Origin: Enterococcus sulfureus ATCC 49903
GTDB lineage: Bacteria; Bacillota; Bacilli; Lactobacillales; Enterococcaceae
Reading direction: 5' to 3'
Assembly: GCF_000407605.1 (NCBI RefSeq)
Contig: NZ_ASWO01000005.1
Span: 434,001-498,000 of the forward strand
Length of the DNA: 64,000 nucleotides
Part shown: in pieces, positions 58,721-64,000 of the stretch
Position numbering within the stretch: the first letter of the stretch is position 1
How the letters are laid out: each line of letters opens with the position of its first letter
Made by a program: the position numbers and the translations under genes
The notes under the pieces: generated by a model
Database searches by the model: none
Seen by the model: only the letters and a program-made list of their open reading frames with translations
Told to the model about the DNA's origin: nothing

Positions 58721-58765
58721 CCTACACGTATCTTTTCATTTAAGAAAAGATACGTGTAGGTTTTT
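58721..58765 (+). terminator. Terminator of nanE
   Basis: A 17-bp perfect stem (58721-58737 with 58744-58760), 6-nt loop, then TTTTT. Confidence 0.95.
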
Positions 58766-58819
58766 AGTTTGTTCCTTTATGGGATTTTTAATTAGCCATA
58801 TATAAACTAGTAACATCGA

Positions 58820-59569
58820 TTAGTCATTCCAGACTTGTGCGATGTTTTGCTCGATAATTTTAAAATTGTATTCACTTAGTGGATAATCAATCGCACATAC
58901 TCGTTGATTAGGATAAGTTGAAGGTAAATTAGTCAAAATAATTTCAACATGACCGCACTCATCTATATGCTCACATAAATAAATATTATATTTCCGATCA
59001 AAGTAATTATATAAATCTCGCTTTAGCTGATTGCGAATTAATAAAGGTAAATCAGAAGCCAATAAAATATTGATTTGCTTTTCATAATGGATAGGATTTT
59101 CAAAAGCACTTACTAACATATAATATTTGCCTATTAGATATTCCTTTTCTAAAAAAATGGGATCTTTAGTTAGATCGTATAGCGAATCTAAAAAATGATT
59201 GATTTTAATAATCAACTCTTTATGTTCCACTTGATCTTCTGAAAGAATATATCCATCGATATCCACAGTGACATGACGAAAAATACGGCAATATAGATTG
59301 GCACAAAATAAATAAATAAAAATAAATCCATTTCGATTTTTAGGAATAGGAAAAAAATATTGACTAAACAGCTCAACACATTGAGTAGTCAATCGGAAAA
59401 TATCTGAATTTGTTTTTTCGTGGTAATTTAAAATACGTTCTCTTACTTCTTCAGAGTCATAAATTTTCGTCTTCATCTGAATCAATAACAAATAAAAATA
59501 GATTTCCCCTTCATCATATACATTATATTTGCTAATGCCTGATTGAATCATTGTCACTTCTTTTAATTT
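58820..59569 (-). pseudogene. 3' half of an interrupted Mga-like regulator gene
   Basis: The 249 codons before the stop at 58820 encode the C-terminal half of an Mga-type regulator (PRD-like helices, then an EIIB-like end with IYLCEHIDECGHVEIILTNL). The open frame continues upstream only into the inserted element's right end. Joining it to the 5' half at 61302 gives one frame of about 492 codons, the usual length of this family. Because the inserted element is predicted to be a self-splicing intron, this may not be a true pseudogene: the mature mRNA could be intact. The fragment is labelled pseudogene because at DNA level it is split. Confidence 0.75.
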
Positions 59570-59570
59570 T

Positions 59571-59720
59571 CTGACACTCCACACGACTAAAGTCATGGGG
59601 TTCTTAGGTAATACACCCTAACGGACGCAAATTGACTAAGCTAGCCCCGAAAGTCCTTCGGTTTTAATATTTATGCTTGCATTAATATCTCTGTCATGAA
59701 GTGTTCCACAATGTGAACAT
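59571..59720 (-). ncRNA. Predicted TnpB guide RNA (omega RNA) scaffold at the element right end
   Basis: In IS605-family elements the RNA made from the 3' end of tnpB and the right end guides TnpB. Here the expected parts are seen just behind tnpB: a stem TTAGG/CCTAA, then the right-end hairpin CCCCATGAC-TTTA-GTCGTGTGG, and the end GTGTCAG. The guide would be the flank after it, starting AAAATTAAAAGAAGTGAC. The exact 5' border is not visible; 59720 is a rough limit. Confidence 0.6.
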
Positions 59721-60754
59721 ACCCATTCACGAATATTTAGCTCTTTTTTGCCATCATTATGACCGCAAGAAGAACAAAGTTGTGAACTTGGGAAAAATCG
59801 GTCGACTTTCACTAAAGTACGACCTTTCCACTGGCATTTATAGTCTAATTGTCGAACGAACTCATTCCAAGATACATCTGAAATCGACTTCGCTAATTTA
59901 TGATTTTTAACCAACCCTTTTACATTCAACTCTTCAACACAAATGATTTGGTTCTCATCAGTTAGTCGTGAAGAAAGTTTATGTAAAAAATCCATACGTT
60001 GGTTCGCGATTTTCTCATGGATACGTGCCACTTTTACTTTTTGTTTTTGGTAGTTGCGACATTCATCTAATTTGCGATTGTGCTGTTTCGCAACTTCTAA
60101 ACGTTTTGAAAGTTTTCGTTGTTCACGTATCAACCGTTGTTCAAGAGAACGATAAAATCGTTTATTGTCGATTTTTTCTCCTGCGGATGTGATACAGAAA
60201 TGAGTTAAGCCTAAATCTAATCCAATGCTATTTGTTACAGGTTCTTTCAAACTATTCTCTGTTTCCACTAAGAATGTCGCAAAGTATTTCCCTGATTTTG
60301 ATTGACTGATCGTGACGTTCATTAATTTACCTTTGAAACGTAATTCTTCTGCCATCTTGACCCAACCTACTTTAGACACATAGAAGTAACGACCGTTGAC
60401 TTTCATGCCTACGGCAGTTCGATAGGACTTCTTAGAATATTTTTTACTCTTGAATTTAGGAAATCCAAATTTAGAGTTGAACGTATTTTTGTACGCTTTA
60501 TTCAAATCCATATTTACTTGACTTAGAGGTTGTGCTTCAATTTCTTTCAACCAAGCAAATTCTTCTTGCTTTTTCAGTCCAGCATAGGTCAGTTTGTTTT
60601 CAATATATTCAGGATTTTCTTTTTTCTGCTTGTAGTTGGTAATTCGCTGGTCGAGTAAAAAATTCCAGTAGAACCGGACACAACCAAAAGTTTTTTGAAT
60701 TTGGATTTCCTGTCTTGAATTCGGATAGATTCTGATTTTATGGGCTTTTTTCAT
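59636..60754 (-). CDS. tnpB: TnpB RNA-guided nuclease
   Basis: 372 residues, normal for TnpB, the ancestor of Cas12 nucleases. The RuvC triad is complete: Asp180 (IGLDLG), Glu274 (CVEELNVKG), Asp356 (HDRDINAS). The zinc-finger Cys are at 327, 330, 346 and 349. N-terminal KIRIYPNSRQEIQIQKTFGCVRFYWN is the OrfB helix-turn-helix-like part. The start is the ATG 9 nt after AAGGAGG; the frame is open 23 codons further upstream without a ribosome site. It lies inside the intron, behind the ribozyme core. With intact residues it should cut DNA that matches the guide next to its target motif and so favour element retention. Confidence 0.95.
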   Translation of the reverse strand: MKKAHKIRIYPNSRQEIQIQKTFGCVRFYWNFLLDQRITNYKQKKENPEYIENKLTYAGLKKQEEFAWLKEIEAQPLSQVNMDLNKAYKNTFNSKFGFPKFKSKKYSKKSYRTAVGMKVNGRYFYVSKVGWVKMAEELRFKGKLMNVTISQSKSGKYFATFLVETENSLKEPVTNSIGLDLGLTHFCITSAGEKIDNKRFYRSLEQRLIREQRKLSKRLEVAKQHNRKLDECRNYQKQKVKVARIHEKIANQRMDFLHKLSSRLTDENQIICVEELNVKGLVKNHKLAKSISDVSWNEFVRQLDYKCQWKGRTLVKVDRFFPSSQLCSSCGHNDGKKELNIREWVCSHCGTLHDRDINASINIKTEGLSGLA

Positions 60755-60928
60755 ATCTGTACACCTCCTTGCTGTATACCCTAAGTATACTAAAATCGGT
60801 GTGAGAATCCTAAATGTAAGCATAAATATTAACCCTTATTTTGACTTTATCATGTAGAGTTTGTTCACACAGGTTCGCTAATCCCCATGCAGTTCTCTGA
60901 TGAACTTCTTACACTTTCATGCAAGCAC

Positions 60929-61301
60929 AGACTATATCTTATCCTTCAACTTTACTTGTTCAGGCGAAACCACTTCCACACGCTTGTGTGTACTTCCCTC
61001 AAGAGGAATAGTCGTTGAACCTTCCTATTTCTAGGCTTGGCTGCTGATTTTCGATTGTGTAAGCACTTAGGATTTAACCTTATGCTATCTAACGAATTTT
61101 TTCTGTTTTCACCACGTTCACGCTTGGGTTTATTATCCCTACGTTGTCGTTTCGTTAGCTTTACGAGTTCCCAGCAATTCAGTTTCTTCATTGGACAATA
61201 CGAGTATTTGTATTGCCTCTAAATGCAAGTTTCCCTACATTCTTACAGTACGTCTACGGGCTATCATCCCACCATTAAAATAGTGGGTTTTCTCGCCCGC
61301 A
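60929..61301 (-). ncRNA. Group I intron ribozyme core
   Basis: All four classic elements are present on the minus strand: P, AATTGCTGGGAA (61168-61179); Q, AATCAGCAGCCAAGC (61035-61049); R, GGTTCAACGACTA (61009-61021); S, AAGATATAGTCT (60929-60940). The expected helices fit: P1, TT|TGCGGGC with GCCCGTAGA (61253-61261), with the U.G wobble at the splice site; P3, GAAACT/GGTTTC (61181-61186, 60966-60971); P4, TTGCTG/CAGCAG; P5, CTAACGAA/TTCGTTAG (61151-61158, 61089-61096); P6, CCTA-GAAA-TAGG (61024-61035); P7, GACTAT/ATAGTC; P8, CCTGAAC/GTTGAAGG (60943-60964). Extra P7.1/P7.2-like hairpins fit subgroup IA. Self-splicing is inferred. Confidence 0.92.
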
Positions 61302-62029
61302 AATTCTATAATATTAATATAATCGTCCCACAATGGATCTTTAGCTATAAAGTATTTTTTATGGAACCGTAAAATATTGATAGCCAATAAATAGGCTATT
61401 TGCTTTTTATGGATAGTCGAAAAATAAAGGTCAGCTTCTGTTGAGAACGTATCAATCGAATCGTAGATTTTGGTTTCTGCGATAAATTGAAATGGCCAAT
61501 CACGATCTTTATATAAAGACCATAAAAAAATAAAAAAACATAATCGGATATTTACTTCTTCCCCATTGAAAAAAGGTTCTTTTGTTTTGACTTGTACATT
61601 GAATTCTTGTGCAAATTGATTGATTCGTTTAATCGTTGATCGCACTAAACTTTCACTAATGTATTGTTCTCGTGCATAGGATTGAATGGAATGCACCCGA
61701 TCAAAAATCAAATCTAAAAAAATCATAATCGTGATGTCATTTTCTAATAGATAATTTTTAAGTGTATAGGGTGTATATCCATTAAACTCTAAATTAACGC
61801 CTTTAAATTTTGCATACTCTAACTTTAATTGGGCTGAGAATGCTGTATTAAAGTTGTCGATCAGTTCTTCTAAATCATGAATATAGCGTTGAACACTTCG
61901 TTCATTTAGCTCTAAATATTGGCTCAAGGTATGTACATCTGTTGCACTACTTTCTAAATGTAAAACATCGATCATTCGACATAATATTTTATGCTTTTTT
62001 TCTAATAAATTATAAATTTGATAATCCAT
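61302..62029 (-). pseudogene. 5' half of an interrupted Mga-like regulator gene
   Basis: 242 codons from MDYQIYNLLEKKHKIL to about IIE, encoding the DNA-binding half of an Mga-type regulator: winged helix near residues 15-50 (LHLESSATDVHTLSQYLELN), a second helix-turn-helix (about 125-150, YISESLVRSTIKRI), then the first PRD-like helices. The IStron enters after the second base of codon 243. Without splicing the frame reads 20 codons into the element and stops. The start chosen is the ATG behind GGAGG (11 nt) with a promoter further upstream. Same family as the regulator at 12204, but not a close copy. Confidence 0.75.
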
Positions 62030-62373
62030 AGATGCCTCAATCCTCCGTTTAAGTCGATTTTTGAAGTAATGGGTTATGTTTATTGTAATGGACTTTAGAA
62101 TAAGGCACAAATATTAATGTTTATGACATTTGTTGATTAAAAAGAATTGGCTGGTTCATTTTGTTTAGTTCTTTTGATTTAATTTATTTTTATTTCGAAT
62201 GCGATAATAGTTAAGAAATAACCAACTCTCTTGTTGCTTATTCGTGTGTTCTTTTATTTTTCTTTTATACAGCTCGTTATATTTTTTTATTTGATCTATT
62301 GTGCTGTCACTCGTTTTTCTATATACTTAATACTCTTACTTTCCCTATTTTATGTACAGAAAGGTGGTTGCTT
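62030..62373. other. Divergent promoter region
   Basis: This 344-base AT-rich gap holds two divergent promoters with the same -35 hexamer: minus strand TTGTGC (62105-62110), 17 nt, TACAAT (62082-62087) for the interrupted regulator; plus strand TTGTGC (62299-62304), 17 nt, TATACT (62322-62327) for the GNAT gene. Nothing else is seen. Confidence 0.6.
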
Positions 62374-62901
62374 ATGAATTTAAAACAAGCAACGTCTCGA
62401 GAATTAGCTGCTATTGAGACATTTTATGAAAAAACAATTCCTTTGATCGATCCAGATACCACTAGTTGGATTTTAGGTGTTTACCCTTCCATAGATAGCG
62501 TTCTATCAGCCATCAATAAAAAAGAATTTTATTTATTCGTAGACGATTCAATGACGATTCTTGCTACGGTTATCTTAAATCATCAAGCGCATGAGAATTA
62601 TCAAAAATTAACTTGGCTTACACAAAACACTACTGCGCACGATCATTTGATTGTGCATACTTTAATTGTCGACCAAACACGCAAAAATCAAGGAATTGGT
62701 ACCAAATTGATGAAAGCCATTAAAACATACGCTCAAGATCTAGGTGTAGTCTCTATTCGTTTAGACACCGCTAAAACGAATCTTCCAGCACAACATTTAT
62801 ATGAAAAGCAAGGATTTACTTATATCGGACAAGTAGATTTGCCAAAATTTGATCAAACTGGTGTTGATGAATGTGTGTGTTATGAATATCTTTTATCTTA
62901 A
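62374..62901 (+). CDS. GNAT family N-acetyltransferase
   Basis: 175 residues. Motif A: LIVHTLIVDQTRKNQGIGTKLMKAI, with the Arg/Gln-x-x-Gly-x-Gly core as KNQGIGT; motif B: SIRLDTAKTNLPAQHLYEKQGF. The N-terminal MNLKQATSRELAAIETFYEK is the usual beginning of small GNATs. Start set at the ATG after AAGGTGG; the frame is open 25 codons further upstream. Its promoter is divergent from the interrupted Mga-like gene. Substrate unknown. Confidence 0.85.
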   Translation: MNLKQATSRELAAIETFYEKTIPLIDPDTTSWILGVYPSIDSVLSAINKKEFYLFVDDSMTILATVILNHQAHENYQKLTWLTQNTTAHDHLIVHTLIVDQTRKNQGIGTKLMKAIKTYAQDLGVVSIRLDTAKTNLPAQHLYEKQGFTYIGQVDLPKFDQTGVDECVCYEYLLS

Positions 62902-62991
62902 AAAATCAGAAAAAGTTTTTATAGACTATACCTCTATTTTTTTGCTTGATATTTTTAACGTAGTAAATTAGCCGATTTTTCTGAGAATAAA

Positions 62992-63117
62992 TAAAAAAAC
63001 CACCTTTACCAAGCGGCAAAGGCGGTCTTTTGTGCAAGGGCGGTTGCACGTAAGGAGCTAGTTATCATAAGTTTACTTATGTAAGACCATAAGCAAGTGA
63101 GCTAAAAACTAGCTACA
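62992..63117 (-). ncRNA. Predicted structured small RNA
   Basis: A perfect promoter (TTGACA at 63146-63151, 17 nt, TATAAT at 63123-63128, minus strand) drives a transcript of about 125 nt that ends in a good terminator (ACCGCCTTT with AAAGGTGGT and a T-run, 62993-63025). It contains a hairpin GTGCAA/TTGCAC, an outer stem AGCTAGTT/AACTAGCT and, within it, ATAAGT/ACTTAT. No coding frame with a ribosome site is seen; the longest is 20 codons. Function unknown. Confidence 0.65.
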
Positions 63118-63122
63118 CTAAA

Positions 63123-63151
63123 ATTATATTTATCGACCCTAATTTTGTCAA
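63123..63151 (-). promoter_or_regulatory. Consensus promoter of the small RNA
   Basis: TTGACA-17-TATAAT, a full match to the sigma-A consensus. The T-run of the terminator just upstream runs into the -35 box. Confidence 0.85.
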
Positions 63152-63188
63152 AATACTTACTTAAAGTTTAAACTTTAAGTAAGTATTT
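63150..63188. terminator. Bidirectional terminator after the SDR gene
   Basis: A perfect palindrome centred on GTTTAAAC with arms of about 19 bp (AATACTTACTTAAAGTTT and complement), flanked by A and T runs. It separates the dehydrogenase gene from the small RNA. Confidence 0.85.
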
Positions 63189-63198
63189 TTTATTTTCA

Positions 63199-63981
63199 TT
63201 ATTTTTGTAGCACCTGATTTCTAGCAGAATTCCCTGAATAATCAAATTTAGCGCCACTCAATTCGAATTCATGTCGTTCACGGCTAACATATCCGACGAT
63301 TTGATCACTTTGGTAAAGTTCCCATAAAAATTCAGCTAGTTCTTCGCTTGTATGATATGTACCAAATGCTTTATCGTAATCATAGGACTCGACTTGATTT
63401 GCAACTGCTCCAAATTCTGTTTTTGTCGCTGCTGGTGCTAAGACTTTTGCTTTCATTTTGGCTTTGGTTTCATTTAACTCATGAGCCAATCCTTCTGTAA
63501 ATGCACTGACATAAAATTTTGTTCCACAATAAGTAATTGCAGTTGGAACGACTGTATATCCTCCTGCAGACGACACATTGATCAGTTGGGTTTGGTCAAC
63601 ATCTGCATATTTTTTGACAAATAGCATCGACAAAATAGTCACTGCTTCAATATTTAATCGTAAAAGCTGTTCGGTACGCATAAAGTCTTGATCTACTATA
63701 TGACTATACATCCCGACACCGGCATTATTGATCCATGTGTCGATAGATAAATGTTCGAGTTCATCAAACAATCGATAGCAATTTTTGATTTCACTCAAAT
63801 CGACGACTTTGATGATAACCTCACTATTTGGAAAATTCGTATTCAATGTTTCTTTTAGCTGTACTAATGCTTCTTTTCGTCTGGCAATTAAGATCAAATT
63901 TTTCCCTTGTGAAGCAAAAACACGCGCAGTAGCTTTCCCAATTCCTGCGCTAGCTCCGGTAATTACAGTATATGTTTTCAT
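63199..63981 (-). CDS. Short-chain dehydrogenase/reductase
   Basis: 260-residue classical SDR. Cofactor motif TGASAGIG (8-15), a basic ARR after strand 2 that suggests NADPH, NNAG-like WINNAGVG (about 83-90), catalytic Ser in LINVSSAGGY and Tyr-x-x-x-Lys in YCGTK. Closest in pattern to the DltE/YqjQ-like oxidoreductases of lactic acid bacteria; substrate unknown. Monocistronic. Confidence 0.9.
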   Translation of the reverse strand: MKTYTVITGASAGIGKATARVFASQGKNLILIARRKEALVQLKETLNTNFPNSEVIIKVVDLSEIKNCYRLFDELEHLSIDTWINNAGVGMYSHIVDQDFMRTEQLLRLNIEAVTILSMLFVKKYADVDQTQLINVSSAGGYTVVPTAITYCGTKFYVSAFTEGLAHELNETKAKMKAKVLAPAATKTEFGAVANQVESYDYDKAFGTYHTSEELAEFLWELYQSDQIVGYVSRERHEFELSGAKFDYSGNSARNQVLQK

Positions 63982-64000
63982 ATTGATTCCCCCTTAGTTG

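Larger units (their letters stand above)
59571..61301 (-). mobile_element. IStron: IS605-family element combined with a group I intron
   Basis: About 1731 bp inserted in the sense orientation in an Mga-like gene. From the 5' side (61301) it holds a left-end hairpin (CCCACTATT with AATGGTGGG, about 61268-61287), a group I intron core (60929-61261), tnpB (59636-60754) and an IS605-type right end with hairpin CCCCATGAC/GTCGTGTGG ending GTGTCAG (59571-59602). No tnpA (Y1 transposase) is present, so movement would need one in trans. Predicted exon junction: U at 61302 and A at 59570. The 5' splice site has the required U.G wobble and the element ends in G, and removal keeps the frame. IStrons were first described in Clostridioides difficile (CdISt1). 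Confidence 0.88.

Noticed and set aside
59570-59596. Start of the downstream regulator half at the ATG in the element's right end
   Set aside because: The first 9-10 codons (MTLVVWSVR) come from the right-end hairpin, not from the regulator gene.
60952-61191. A 79-residue highly basic protein upstream of tnpB
   Set aside because: It is the translated group I intron core (P, Q and R elements lie in its codons); no ribosome site is seen at its start.
60755-61300. A tnpA (Y1 transposase) gene expected in an IS605-type element
   Set aside because: No frame on either strand contains an HUH motif; the space is filled by the intron core.
63006-63068. A 20-codon frame (MITSSLRATALAQKTAFAAW) in the predicted small RNA
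   Set aside because: No ribosome site, and its codons consist of the RNA's hairpin arms, so the frame is probably chance.

Overview
The window is a low-GC Firmicutes chromosome of the order Lactobacillales, most likely an Enterococcus or a close relative. The evidence is the PyrR-controlled pyrimidine operon with PyrK/PyrD class 1B, the contiguous aro operon, a CtsR-type clpB promoter, an EbsA-like protein, an Fst-family toxin and Mga-like regulators. No rRNA, tRNA or CRISPR array was found.

Layout. 1-9.5 kb: tail of a membrane protein, clpB, a chromosomal par/fst type I toxin-antitoxin locus, a small tyrosine recombinase, an Eis-like acetyltransferase, lepA, several small unknown genes and a GNAT. 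9.6-15 kb: two unknown genes, a methyltransferase, an Mga-like regulator and a coupled flavoprotein whose redox cysteine is replaced by serine. 15.2-17.4 kb: nucleoside transporter and DegV. 17.5-29.8 kb: an aromatic amino acid block, made of aroE-DAHP synthase-aroB-aroC-tyrA-aroA-aroK-pheA preceded by a TrpXYZ-type ABC transporter. 30-33 kb: thioredoxin-like membrane protein, rqcH and an alpha carbonic anhydrase without signal peptide. 33-44.7 kb: the complete pyr operon (pyrR-pyrP-pyrB-pyrC-carA-carB-pyrK-pyrD-pyrF-pyrE), with one PyrR attenuator in the leader. 44.7-58.7 kb: rluD, lspA, CBS protein, fhs, ebsA-like, RNase H, cls, alaS with an Ala T-box, then small genes and nanE. 58.8-62 kb: an Mga-like regulator gene split by an IS605-family element. 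62.3-64 kb: GNAT, a structured small RNA and a short-chain dehydrogenase.

Three things stand out. First, the element inside the Mga-like gene (about 59571-61301) is an IStron: a group I intron with recognisable P, Q, R and S elements, P1 with the U.G wobble, P3-P8, a tnpB nuclease gene and an IS605-type right end. It lies in the sense orientation. Removing it between the predicted splice sites restores one frame of about 492 codons. Second, the aro operon and the TrpXYZ-type operon each have a consensus promoter, a short leader peptide and a chain of mutually exclusive hairpins ending in a terminator. The aro peptide carries Tyr-Tyr-Phe-Ser-Tyr-Phe; the transporter peptide carries Trp-Gln-Asn-Trp. 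This suggests ribosome-stalling attenuation in an order where T-boxes are the usual solution. Third, several overlooked small loci are present: the 31-codon Fst toxin with its antisense RNA, a structured locus with a 17-residue peptide at 7.4-7.55 kb, and a small RNA at 63 kb with a perfect promoter and terminator.

All assignments come from reading the sequence; no database search was run.
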